A DNA stretch of 64,000 nt. It comes from Terramyces sp. JEL0728 (Eukaryota > Chytridiomycota > Chytridiomycetes > Rhizophydiales > Terramycetaceae). Shown piece after piece: positions 20,936 through 35,873 of this stretch; position 1 is the first letter of the stretch, and each line of letters starts with the position of its first letter. The DNA lies in the NCBI GenBank assembly GCA_027603945.1, contig JADIIU010000004.1:62001-126000 (forward strand), given 5' to 3'. The position numbers were made by a program, and so were the translations under genes. The notes beneath the pieces are model-generated. The model saw nothing but the letters and a program-made list of their open reading frames with translations, searched no databases and had not been told where the DNA came from.

Positions 20936-21421
20936 TTATTCCAATTGATGGTATAATACCACTTGTCCGGCAGCTTTAAAATCTTCAGGTCTATTTCCAG
21001 TATATTCTACAGACTTGAATCCTACTTTGTGATACCATTTTACGAGCCATTCTTTTCTTCCATCACATTCGGTCCTGATTAAAGTAATTCCAGATGCCAG
21101 CGCTTCCTTGTCTAGTAATTCAAGTAATCTAGTAGCAACTCCTAGTGTTTGATATTCCTCAAGGACATGAATGTTCATAATGTAGATCTGCTTTAATTCA
21201 CAAGGATTGAAATACGGCGGGTATCCATTTCCAGCCATTACATAGCCGACAATCTTGCCTTTAGTTTCCGCGACAAATATTCTCTTGCTTTTTGGTTGTT
21301 TAAAATCAAGAGCCATCATTCCTGCAAGAGTTTCCCCAGACATTCCTCCACCGTTAAAGAAATCTAGGAGAGCGGGAATATCAGAATCTACAGCTGGCCG
21401 ATAATTGAGAGTGGATACCAT
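20936..21421 (-). CDS. GNAT family N-acetyltransferase
   Basis: 161 aa, single exon. The fold is shown by RIFVAETKGKIVGYVMAG (strands 2-4), IYIMNIHVLEEYQTLGVATRLLELL (motif A; Q-x-x-G-V-A-T acetyl-CoA loop), and WYHKVGFKSVEYTG (motif B). It transfers an acetyl group from acetyl-CoA to an amine, but the acceptor cannot be predicted. AATAAA overlaps the stop codon. Confidence 0.88.
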   Translation of the reverse strand: MVSTLNYRPAVDSDIPALLDFFNGGGMSGETLAGMMALDFKQPKSKRIFVAETKGKIVGYVMAGNGYPPYFNPCELKQIYIMNIHVLEEYQTLGVATRLLELLDKEALASGITLIRTECDGRKEWLVKWYHKVGFKSVEYTGNRPEDFKAAGQVVLYHQLE

Positions 21422-21925
21422 TGATTTTCAAAAGAATTGGACCTTTTTATGCTAAATCTTTGTGTTCTTGAACATTCCCGAATAATCCAGATCACAATAA
21501 TCAGCATGACTTTAAGAGTTTGATTCTATTATCAAACACGATATGCAGATAGTAATGCAGATAGTAATGCAGATAGTAATGCAGAACTTTAAGATTTCGA
21601 AATCATTAACCAGGATACGTGAAGGACTTGTTAAAGCAAGATGAACTGGAGATCGCGATAGAGATTGGAATCCAGAATCGATATTTCTAGGATGTTTCCA
21701 AACCTTAGAGCACACCAAGTAGTGAAGAACTTGGTATTTCTATTAAACTGCGATGCCAGCACTTGAAATGTATTGGAAAGTCACCATATTTAATTCGGCC
21801 GCAGTGAGTCATGTCATTTGTCTACGAAAAAGTCGTTCCGCATTGAGTAATCCTACTAGGCAAGTCCGCATTGTGTGGCGACTATAAAATGGAAAAAAGT
21901 TAAAAAAAAGCTACCCCACCAGTCA
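21422..21925. other. Divergent intergenic region with a short tandem repeat
   Basis: About 500 bp between the GNAT gene (minus) and the ABC transporter (plus), among the longest gaps in the window. It contains a 12-bp tandem repeat. A frame open from 21875 begins at GTG rather than ATG, so the transporter start is placed at 21926. Confidence 0.5.
21545..21584. repeat. 12-bp tandem repeat, 3.3 copies
   Basis: GCAGATAGTAAT is repeated three times without change from 21545 to 21580, followed by GCAG. Being identical, the copies are probably recent. Confidence 0.85.
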
Positions 21926-25878
<3,953 letters not shown>

Positions 25879-25909
25879 TATATTTAAAATGCAAATAAAA
25901 AGCAATTTA

Positions 25910-28900
25910 TTATTCATACTTGGTCAAATCCAAAGTCATAGTTTTGCTAGTAGCTTCTCCAATGTCCTTGTAAATGCCAACAAGTGAATCAGAATCCTGG
26001 TAGAACCCGCTCTTCAAACTAATCACAATAAACTGGAATGAGGAGCCTTTTTGTCTCTTGATATAATTCAGCACTTTCTGAACGTTGGTGTTATCGAGTG
26101 CTGCATCTACCTCATCCAGAATAAAGAATGGTGAGGGCTGGTAAGAGTGGATTGCAAAGAGCAGCGCCAAAGAAACAATGGTTTTTTCACCGCCGGATAG
26201 CAACTCCATTTCTCTAAATCGTTTCATTGGCGGCATGGCATGATACTTGATTCCATCGAGATACGGCTCGTCCGAATCTTCCAGAGACAAGTAAGCAGTT
26301 CCACCAACAGGCACATTAGGAGATTTGGTCAATTCCTTGTAAATATCGTCAATAGTATCGGCAATATGAGTGTAGCAACGATGGAAAAGCGAATATCAAA
26401 GTTAGTAGCCAATTACCTTTGCTTTTTGATTTCTTCAAACCTTTCCTTTGCTTCTTTAGCTTCATTACGCGCTTCTTCAAATTCCTGGTTTGTTTCTTTG
26501 AGTTTCAAATTAATTTCATCCATTCTACATTAATTTTTCGTACCTTTCAGTTGTACGTACACTTGGAGCCAGTCTTTCAATCTCGTCTTGAATTTCTTTC
26601 AGTGACTGCTCAACTTGTTCAAGAAACTCTTCTGAACCATCCTTCAATTAAGTATGATTACTTTTTTGTATTCACTGGATAAATCAGAGTAATCAACAAC
26701 GAGTTCCTGCATATCTACATCAGAATCAAACGCAGTATTGAATTCTGCAAGCGGTAACGCATCCAAGCTGGAATCTTCAAGAGGCACCTTAATCTCTTGA
26801 AGTTTACAATTCCGCAATATTGCAGTTTTTTCAGCTTTCAAGAGCTCCAGTTGTGCCTCACGTTTACCAATACTCTTGTTAATTCCCACGATTTCCTGTT
26901 CGATATCACTGTTCTTTTGCTTAAAAGCATCCATTTCGTCAGTGATCAGCTTCAACTCTTCCTTTGCATTCTGTAAATCTTGGGTAAATCCGTCAATCTT
27001 TTCCGTAATACCGCCAATCTTTTGTTCGAATTTAGAAATATCTCCTTCTACTCTGGTTAAGCGCGATTCAAGTGACGAAACAGTTTCTTGTGTATGTTTG
27101 ATACGAGTATCTAGATCTAGAATGCGCTTTTCGTCAAAGAGAATCATATTCTCAAGCTTAATTTTAGCAGTCTGGTATTCAAGTCTGGTTTCAACGGTTT
27201 TTTGTAGTGAGTCGTTGTACATTTGGTGGTAAGCTCTAATATCCTCGATACCACACTCTTGACAAAATTCTTTGAATACAAGCGTTTCTTGCGATTTAAT
27301 GAATTCATCAATTTCATTCATTTCTTGCTGTAAATCAAGAATTGTTTGCTGTTTAATTTGCTGGTCCTTTTCATAGTCGGCTTGACGTTTTTCTAATTGT
27401 TCCAGTTCTTTTGTCTTGTCTGCAAGCTTTGAAGTCAAGATCAATGCTTCTTCCTGGAAAGATTCAATCTTGCGCAACAGCCCATCAGTGTCAAAAGTTA
27501 CTTCATCCTGCAGTTTGCGTTTTCTGACCTGAATATCGTGCAATTCATCAATGTACTTTTGTTTCTTGCCAAGTAATTCTGCATTAAGTAAAAATACCTT
27601 CAACTTCCTTTTCTTGCCATCGTTTAGAAGAATTTTGATCACCGCTACCTCCAGTAATCATACCGGTTTTGTGGAACACAGTTCCGTCCAACAACACTAC
27701 TTTGACGGATTTATCAAAAGCTAAGTGTTTTGCAATTCCCAGTTCTTCACTGACCATTGTGTTTCCAACAACATACTTGATTGCCCTTTCGTATACAGGC
27801 AGAAACTGTAATACATCCAGTGCCAACTTGGCACCGTTATAGTTTCTGTATTTTTCATTTACTGGCTTGGCAGAAATGGTATCTAGCGGGATAAAGGTTA
27901 ATTTTTCTAGTCGTTGTTCTTTTAGGTAATTGATGCATTCAATAGCAGTCTTTTCAGTGTCTACCACAATAGAATCCATTTGTTTTCCCATAGTCACCGA
28001 TACTGCCTGATCATACTTTCTTTGATTGGGCTTGCATAAATCAATAATCTTTCCTTTAAATCCAGGAAATAGAGTCTTTAAGGAATCAATAGTTTCTTTG
28101 AGTTTCTTTTTGTGCCTGCTTTGTTTCTCATCTTGTCTTGCTTGTAGCAGTTTATTTTGCACAACTTCAAGTTTTTCATTGATTTGTATTTCCATCTGAA
28201 CCAATCGTTTTCTTTCAGTATCCATTCCACTCTGTTCTTGCTGCTTCTGTTCCAATATTTCTTGATTTTCATTCAACACTTTAGCGACCTTTGCTAAGCT
28301 CTTTTCCAATAGCATTGTTTCATCATTCAATACATTAAAATCGACCGGCTTTTCATGTTCTTTTAACACCTTTAATCTTGCCTTGATATTCTTTACTTTG
28401 AGATATTCCAATGCCAAGTTAGACTCAATTTCTTGCTTTTTTTGTTGATATTCTAACAGTTGATCAGGATTCAATTGAATTTCGTTAGAGTTTAACTCAT
28501 CCATCTTTTTAACAATGTTTTTCAAATCTCTTTTCAATTGGTTCAAATCCTGCTGCTTTGATTTATGATTGGAGAGTAAATCATCCAAAGACTGCCTTGA
28601 TTTTGTCAATAAAGAATTCAAATGCTTTTGTTCTTGTAAAAGATTAACCATTGATAACTGTTTTAATTCACGGTTTGCAGTACCAATCTTTTTCTCAACA
28701 AGCATTACTTGTTTCTGCTGTTTTGCTTGTTGTTGAATCAGCTCTTTCCTCTTTGTATTTGTAAATTTGGATTGTAATTTATCCTTGTTTTCAATTTCCT
28801 TATCTAGAGCAGCAGAATTTTGCTTTAGCCGTTGTTCCAAATGATACAATTTCCATAAATGCAACAAGACAATCTTGGTAAATACAGTATTACCTGATCT

Positions 28901-29595
28901 TGTTTTTTGGATATCAAATTTTGATATTTTTTCAATTCTCTTTCTTGCTCCCTGTATTGCTTTAGTTGGAGGTTAATGTTCTTTTTCTTGTTGTAATTCA
29001 GGTTTGTGTTTTCCATTAATTTCTGCATTTCTTGCTTCAGTTGTTCGTATTCCTGCTTGTATTCCAAAGACCCACTGATTTGTTCGATTAACCGAGTCAA
29101 GTCTTTTGGTGACTGCGAAGAAATCTGTTATTAATAACGAATACTTGTTCAATATCACCTTGGAACACTAAAAAGTTCCTTGCCTTGACAAGGATTTCTT
29201 GATCAGCCAATACCTTTAGATAATTCCCAAAAGTAGTGGTTTTGTCATTGATTTTATACACACTAGAGTTTCCTGTTGTAAAGAAGCAAAAACCTTGCAC
29301 AATTCTTTTGAATACCAATTCGCCATCGTCTGTATCTAATACACAAGAAACATGGCATTCATCTTGAACACCATCATTATAAATTAACTCTTGCAGCTGG
29401 GCAGATCGCAATTGGTTGGTCTTGATTCCCAAAACAAATGAAATTGCATCCATCAAATTTGATTTTCCAGATCCGTTTGGTCCAATGATACAAGTAAAGT
29501 CATTGATAAAGTCAATCGTGTGGAGTCTATATTAACCAGGAGTACCCTTTGTAGGATTTGAAATTGAATAAACTAATTTGTTTTAGTTTTCCCAT
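25910..29595 (-). CDS. SMC1: Cohesin subunit Smc1
   Basis: 1182 aa from eight exons. Introns are 29527-29545, 29125-29144, 28874-28893, 27579-27597, 26642-26661, 26525-26543 and 26397-26416. The N-terminal head has ISLFNFKSYKG and Walker A IIGPNGSGKSNLMDAISFVLG. Two long coiled coils flank the hinge (about residues 490-640; GFKGKIIDLCKPNQRKYDQA, GAKLALDVLQFLP, GMITGGSGDQN). The C-terminal head has FHRCYTHIADTIDDIYKELT, signature MELLSGGEKTIVSLALLFAI and Walker B PFFILDEVDAALDN. Together with Smc3 it forms the ring that holds sister chromatids. The last intron ends in TG rather than AG; no AG is available nearby and only a 20-nt removal restores the conserved protein. Confidence 0.97.
26397..26416 (-). 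other. Candidate GT-TG intron in SMC1
   Basis: Minus-strand sequence GTAATTGGCTACTAACTTTG. It contains an in-frame TAA, so it must be removed. Removal joins KKQR to YSLFHRCYTHIADTIDDIY in frame. No AG occurs between the donor and about 60 bases into the next exon. Donor, branch (CTAAC) and length all match the other introns of the window. Confidence 0.75.
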
Positions 29596-29898
29596 TCCAG
29601 ATCAGATTGTCCGAAAAATAAAGTTTAAAGTGGCTTTGGTTGGACATACATCAACACTCTTAATACTACACATGTGCAAGAAGAAGGATATTTGTGCTCA
29701 ATCTAATTTCTAAAATTGGCCACAGATATCCATCTTACTTGAACAAGCACAGTCTGGTATCGCTTGCCGATAGCTTCCTTTTATACCAATTCGTGCATAA
29801 TCAATGCATATTTGAAATCGTGCCAGCGCTGCAGAATCCTACTTGTGCATGATTACAGCATTTTTGCATAGTTTTGAAATTTCCAAAAGATCTCAAAT
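29596..29898. other. Divergent intergenic region SMC1/APC5
   Basis: About 300 bp, AT-rich. TGCAT-containing words recur (GTGCATAATCAATGCAT, GTGCATGATTACAGC), but no known motif could be assigned. Confidence 0.4.
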
Positions 29899-31488
29899 AT
29901 GAGCGTCAACTCTATACCAAAGTAAGAAGATCTAACCTAGATTATTTCTAATCAACGTTTACTTTGAAAACAACTGGACTGAAGTGGAGCAGGAAAGAAT
30001 TCTGGATTACCTTTCTTCGACCACTCTAATCAAACACGTTGATGAGTTTTTAGTAGGGTTAGAATTGGATCAAGGAATTAAAGATTTTATAAAGAACGAG
30101 CTTGTGAAACTAGCAACAGAAAAGGAATTATTGGACTGGTTTGTCAACGACCTGAAATTGTTGTTGGATAAAGTAATTTCAAACTAACAAGATTGAAAAA
30201 AATACTTTATTTTATTTGTATATACAAGAGTTTCTTGTTGACTGGGAATCAATGTCATTTGAAGAATCAATCACGTTTTTCAATCATTTCAGTCTGCTTT
30301 GCACGGCAGGATATGAAGGATTAGACACGATTTCAACCTTAAGTTGGATAGATTCGTTAAAAGATTACAAGAATATCCAACCAGAATTACAGCGAATCAA
30401 GAAACACTTTTCAGACAGCAGTAAGAATTACTTTGAATTTTTGCATCATATGTCCAACAATAATTTACATTCCAGTATAAAATCACTTCAGGTGTTTGCA
30501 GACTACAATATTTCAACAAAGATACAGTCAATATTAGTAGACCTGCTTGTGTTATATTACAAGTTAAAGTACACTGAAAAAGCAAAGGAAATATTGAGTA
30601 TCGGGTTAATGTATGCTAGGGATCTTAATGATACCGCCGCACTTGCGACTCTATTGAACTGGACAAAAATATTGGACCATACTAACGAATTTGAATTTAC
30701 AGGCGATCCATTCGAGCAGGAATATCTCAACCAAAAGGCTTTATTATTTAAAAAGCAAGGCAAAACGGCCAAGCAGCTATCTTGTCTCCAATTAGCTGAT
30801 AATGACTACAGCAACAACCAAGTGGCATTAGGCTCCATGTTAGAAACGAGTATATCGCTCTTGATGAAGAAGAAGGGGAATTACAAGGAATGTTTGCGGA
30901 TAGTTTTGTTTGATTATTATTATAATACAAAACAATACAAACTTGCTCAGGAATTGATATTTACAGATGAAGATGAATGGAAAGTAAGGCAAGGACTACT
31001 TTATTATCAATATGGCGACTACGACAAACTAGACATACTTGCTAGTAGCACTTGGGGATTAGTCTATTTATCAATGATTTATATCGAAAATAATCAATTA
31101 ATTAAGGCACAATCAACCATCCTTAAAGCAATTGTAGACTCAAAGAATTTACTAAACAGCATAGCTAGACTGGTATTTTCTCTAGTTTTATTGTATTTGA
31201 ATCAAACGGAAAAGGCAAAGAACATAATAGAAGCGGTTGAATTGGATATCCACACTAATGCAGATAACAAATGGAAAGGATATTGTTTTTATATTAAAGG
31301 GCTGATTATGGAGAGTGATTTATTGATTAAAGAAGCATTGAAAAGTACTTTATGTTAATTTAGGTTTTAAAAGCATTACTTATGTTGATGGGATGAGCAA
31401 TTGTTTTCTTTTCCTTGGTGATTTGAAAAGTGCGAGGGATATCAATGAACGAGTGTTTGATGCTTTTGATTATCACTCTTTTGAATAA
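29899..31488 (+). CDS. APC5: Anaphase-promoting complex subunit 5-like protein
   Basis: 510 aa from exons 29899-29921, 29941-30172, 30192-31344 and 31364-31488 (three 19-nt introns). The region NNLHSSIKSLQVFADYNIS followed by LYYKLKYTEKAKEILSIGL and NDTAALATLLNWTKIL matches the APC5 TPR core in order and spacing, where a 'SLHRYFDY' block precedes 'HYEEALLALQEAI' and 'NNDHVCLAYALSWL'. The remaining C-terminus is TPR-like helices. APC5 is a scaffold of the ubiquitin ligase that triggers anaphase. It is shorter than animal APC5 (about 750 aa). A stop at 30187 that appears to end a short first gene is inside a consensus intron. AATAAA overlaps the stop codon. Confidence 0.75.
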
Positions 31489-31555
31489 ACTGTTCTGAAT
31501 CGATCAAGTTAATTTTATCACTCTTTTGAATAAACTGTTCTGAATCGATCAAGTT
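31470..31555. repeat. 41-bp direct repeat covering the end of APC5
   Basis: The 41 bp from 31470 to 31510 (last codons, stop, AATAAA and 3' flank of APC5) are repeated without change at 31515-31555, spaced by only AATT. The duplication therefore supplies a second copy of the stop and poly(A) signal region. Confidence 0.9.
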
Positions 31556-31597
31556 GTACCTAATCGCAGATATTTAAAAAAGTTTTTCCAAAAAAAA

Positions 31598-31936
31598 ATG
31601 ACAGCAACTACAGTGAGAGGAAATAATGTATCAGGGAGACCATGGAAACCACTCCAAAAACCAAAACGAACACTAGTAAAGAACAATGCTAGCAGGGTAG
31701 GTTTCGATGCTCGTCAACAAGTATTAAAAAAACAGAAAATAGTGCAGCAATTAGTAAGGGAAAAAGAGCAAGAAAAGCTGTTGGAAAAAGAGAGATTAAA
31801 GAAAGAAAATGAAGAAAGGAAACAGAGGAAATTGGAGAATGAAAGAAAAGCAGAAGTTGTGCAGAAAATATCCGCTGCAAAGTTAAAGAGAATGAAAAAG
31901 AAACAGTTGAGGCAATTACAAAAGAAATCTGCTTAA
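31598..31936 (+). CDS. CGR1: rRNA-processing protein Cgr1
   Basis: 112 aa, single exon. The short conserved motif VSGRPWKPLQKPKRTLVKN is the Cgr1 hallmark (VSGKxWK). It is followed by a long highly charged Lys/Glu helix ending KLKRMKKKQLRQLQKK. Cgr1 is a nucleolar factor needed for 60S ribosome biogenesis. Length fits the family (about 110-130 aa). Confidence 0.88.
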   Translation: MTATTVRGNNVSGRPWKPLQKPKRTLVKNNASRVGFDARQQVLKKQKIVQQLVREKEQEKLLEKERLKKENEERKQRKLENERKAEVVQKISAAKLKRMKKKQLRQLQKKSA

Positions 31937-32124
31937 TATACTATGCTTTTATTTTCTTTTGCATTGTTGATATTGAAAAAAAATAAGGTTGATAGAGTAA
32001 TTTCACGTGACCATATTATAGGACTTGTTCTTTAATAGAAATCCAAACCTTATCTCTAACAGTAAACCTTATACTTTATGTTCACGTGGCTGGTACAAAT
32101 CAGCAATTCAACGCGTAAATTTTC

Positions 32125-33886
32125 ATGTATTCTTATACAGACACTGACGATGATTCTTACAAGTTCAGCTCTTCTGATATTCACACTCACTCCTTAAAAA
32201 GCATCCTAAAATCAAATGAAAACCAAAAAATGATGGACATCATGAAAACTTCAGACCTAAAGTCTCACCAGCTAAACCTAAAGATCAATAGCCTTGAACA
32301 GTATATTCTTGAATTACAGAAAAAGAACATTGTAAACCACTTGTTAAATTAGGCGCTGGAGAATATAAAGAATCTGGATAGGAATGAAAATGAAACTAAA
32401 GAATCATTGAGAGGACTGTCTAATTTGAATACAGATTTACTTCAACAGAACTCACTCTTACGAAGGGAAAACCTGCTTTTAAAAGATAAACTAAAAACAC
32501 TTGGATATCAAACACTGGTGGATCAAATCAAAGACACAGAGACATTAGATTTGGGTTCAATACAGCCATCAGTCATGTTTGGCAAAATTCAATATGAAGC
32601 CCAACACACTCAAACTGAAGATTTCACTGAAATTGAAAGAACTTGTAAAGCAGAACTACAATTAAATGAATACACAAACAAGTATCAAGTGGAAAAAGAT
32701 ATAAATCAAACGCTGTACAATGAAGTTGAACACCTAAAGAATGAAATAAAGAGTTTAGAGACAAATTACACAAAGTTGTCCAGTGATGCCGAAATAGTAT
32801 TTTCTTCAAATGAACTAATTACTAAAAAGTATCAATCATTACAAAGCAAAAATGAGGAACATGCAATTAGAAATGCGGAATTAGTTTCAGTAGCAAAGAA
32901 ACTACAAACATCTCTCTATCTTTTACAAAAGGAAAAAGAAACTCTGGAAAAAGCCAACCATCAAATTGAACTGCTAAACATCAAGTCGCAATCTACGCTA
33001 GAAACCATTCCTATGCTAGAAAAATTAATTGATCAAGACAAGGATAAATATACAACTGAAATAAATTTGCTACAGCAAGCTGTTGATCTATTAAAGAAAG
33101 AAAATCAAGAAATGAAAAGTGAAAAGATAAATTCAAGTGAATACTACTTGTTGATGGCAAACAATTCAGCCAATATGGATTTAATCGACAAGCTAGAAAA
33201 GGAACTTCAGTGTCAAATTGAATCAATGATTGAAAATAAACAGCTAATCAATAAGCAGCAAACAGCAATAAAAACGAAAACAATTGAAAACAAAAAACTA
33301 GTTAAAATAAATGAGGATTTACGGTCCAACCTCAAACACAAAGAATCGATCATAAATGGCCAGAAAATACGACTGGAAAACACCCAAGAAAAGTACGACG
33401 AGCTGGCAAATAAATACAAATCAAACCAATCCCTAATAAACACAAAAACAGAAATAATCAAACAGCTGAAAACTTTGCACACCAAAGAACCAGTAACAAT
33501 CGTAAAACAAGTAAAAGAAAAAGCAGATACGAAAACGAAAAAACAATTATTTGATTGTCAGCACGAACTAAAAACACTAAAAACACAGCTAGAAACAAAC
33601 ATACTGACAATTACAAACTTGAAATCAATGTACAAATCTAAATTACAGCAAATAGAAAACAAACAAAAGATGTACTTTTACAGAGAACGACAGTACAGAC
33701 ACGTCCTAAACAACCTTGTTGCAAACAAAGAATACCAAAATATATCAACCAAGGTAAATCATACTAAGATAGATTTTAGATTTAGATTATAACGAGCTAG
33801 TGCAGAGTGATATCGATGGAATATTGGATAAACTAGATTTTGAGACAGAGCTGATTGCGTTTTTTAGAGACAGAAATATATGTTGA
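32125..33886 (+). CDS. Long coiled-coil protein, unrecognised
   Basis: 573 aa from exons 32125-32331, 32353-33753 and 33773-33886 (introns 21 and 19 nt). After an acidic N-terminus (MYSYTDTDDDSYKFSSSD), nearly the whole length has heptad-like Leu/Ile/Glu/Lys patterns, for example LLQQNSLLRRENLLLKDKLK. The C-terminus is short and acidic (ILDLDYNELVQSDIDGIL). No motor or enzymatic domain is seen. It resembles spindle-pole, basal-body or golgin scaffolds in style, but style alone cannot decide which. Confidence 0.85.
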
Positions 33887-34054
33887 TTGTGTTTCGTGTT
33901 GAATATTGACCAGCTTGCTTGGTTTCTGAGGCTCCATCTTTGTCAAATTGCTTTCCAAATTACAGCAGTATTCATGTGAATAAAATAGACATGTACAAGG
34001 AATTTCACCACTACAAGATGCCCAGAAAGTATTCCAATATCCCAACACACTCAT
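33887..34054 (-). CDS. Possible small Cys-rich protein, low confidence
   Basis: A minus-strand frame starts MSVLGYWNTFWASCSGEIPC, continues with CLFYSHEYCCNLES, and runs on past the end of the plus-strand coiled-coil gene to about 33833. Paired Cys around Tyr/Trp-rich segments recall small mitochondrial or cytosolic Cys-motif proteins. No intron junction or family match confirms it. It could be random; the 250-bp gap otherwise holds nothing recognisable. Confidence 0.25.
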
Positions 34055-34141
34055 TTAAACTAGTATTTGCAAACTAAATATCGAGTGGTCCTCAATATTT
34101 TAATTTTCAAATTCTCGATCTACCACATTTCGAGAAAGCAA

Positions 34142-35603
34142 ATGAGATACCAAGTCCCATTGTTATTTTCAATAGGCTCAATATTCATTGGCCTGATAAT
34201 ATACGCAGCTAAACCGCAACACCCTACACTCAAACAAATATCGACGCTAAACTTTACACCAAATGCACCACTCCTTTTCAATTTAATGCAGATAAAAACA
34301 ACTAATGAATACAATAAAACTATAATAGAAATGTACAAAAACAATTCAGAGTTGGCGGGACAGTATGAATTTAACGGGAAATTGCTGTTTACGATCCATA
34401 ATGAACACCAGGTTGCATTCGTTTATCACCAGATAGTCGAAGAGAATATTCACTATGCAATTGATTATATACAAGGGCATCAGAGACTTCCCGGAAGTTT
34501 GAAAATATCAAGGATTTGTAAATAATATCTAAAATAGTAATGGCATACAATAATCATCTCCTGTACAGCAGAAAAGATGATTCGCGGCTATTTAGAATAC
34601 TACTAAGTGAGGAGAATCAGTCAAGCGGGTTACCACTACTGGACAATAATTCACAGAGAGATAGGGAGCAAGTCAGGTGGAAGAAGGAGATTCCCGGACC
34701 ATTACAAAAGAACCATCCAGGGAGAATTCTATGCTATTCATACTTGAAATCGAAACCAGACTCGCACTCAATACTGGTGGTTCAATATCTACCCTATGAA
34801 AAGTCGATATTCTTTACAATAATGGTATCAATCTTTACTTTTTCTGATGGCGCCTGGTACAAGGATGTCCTATGGCAAACTGAATTGACAGGGGTAGGAG
34901 AAGAGTAATTTTGTGCTGACATAGTTTAATTGACTCTGATAGTGTTGATTATCTCTATTTCCTAACAAATCCAATCCTTGGCACGCTATCAAGCGGTGAA
35001 ATGGTGGTGTTTGTATTCATTGAGCAAATGTTTACTCTGTCTTTCCAAAATAAGAATAATCAGCACGGATATGTTCTCAAAACGCAACCAGTAATGGGAA
35101 TGTACGGATCAGACTTTGATATTGATTTGATTAGCATCATTCAAACAGACTCAATTTACATTTCTCTTGTTTCGGAAAACCAAAAGATTTTGATATTCAC
35201 AGACAAATCAATCAACCAAAACATATTCTCAAACATATCCAAATATATCTGGTATTATATTGAATCGCCAGGCATATTCATTGAGATGGTAGGAATATTC
35301 CTGCTGTCTATTCTAGACAAATACCTCCAGGAAGAAACAATCGATATATCGCAGATTGACTTTCCCATCGAGAAAACAATATTTAATTTAGTTGGAATGT
35401 GGCAAGGGGACCAGCATATAACATTCCTGACGAGGCTAAACGATTCAGTAGCAGTCCTGTTACAGGATGGAACTGCGGTAGTGTTAGACCCAACCATTAT
35501 TGATACCACTCCAAGCGGAATCTTGTTTATCACAAAACGATGGGCTTTACTACTGTCCCTGTGTTCTATTGTACTCTTATTCACACTAAACGAAATCAAG
35601 TAA
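34142..35603 (+). CDS. Membrane-anchored protein of unknown function (two terminal helices)
   Basis: 473 aa from exons 34142-34517, 34538-34904 and 34925-35603 (two 20-nt introns). An N-terminal signal anchor (VPLLFSIGSIFIGLIIYAA) and a C-terminal helix (WALLLSLCSIVLLFTL) flank a region of about 430 aa. That region contains mixed alpha/beta segments such as MVVFVFIEQMFTLSFQNK and TAVVLDPTIIDTTPSGI. The middle probably lies in the ER lumen or outside the cell. No family recognised. Confidence 0.78.
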
Positions 35604-35873
35604 TGCTATACTAATTGAAGCCCTAATCATAACGCGCATTCTACTTTATTATTTTATACAATTGTTTATTTTATACTGTTGGCCTTGGCTTTTGGTATCC
35701 TGATTGTTGATTAATATATATACAATTGTCAATCTCAGATCCCAATTTATTCAAGTCGAGAAAGATTTGGCATGTGCCGGTGTCGTAGCAATTCCATGCT
35801 AACCGTTCTGTCTGCTGTAAGTTTCCCGCAAGTGCTCGTACAACCAAAAATTTGGTGTGGAATTTTTTTTCAA

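Noticed and set aside
21875..21925. N-terminal extension of the ABC transporter from 21875
   Set aside because: It begins with GTG. The ATG at 21926 precedes the conserved N-terminal region.
30173..30191. Stop at 30187 ending a separate short gene before APC5
   Set aside because: It lies inside a 19-nt consensus intron whose removal reads on into the APC5-like protein.
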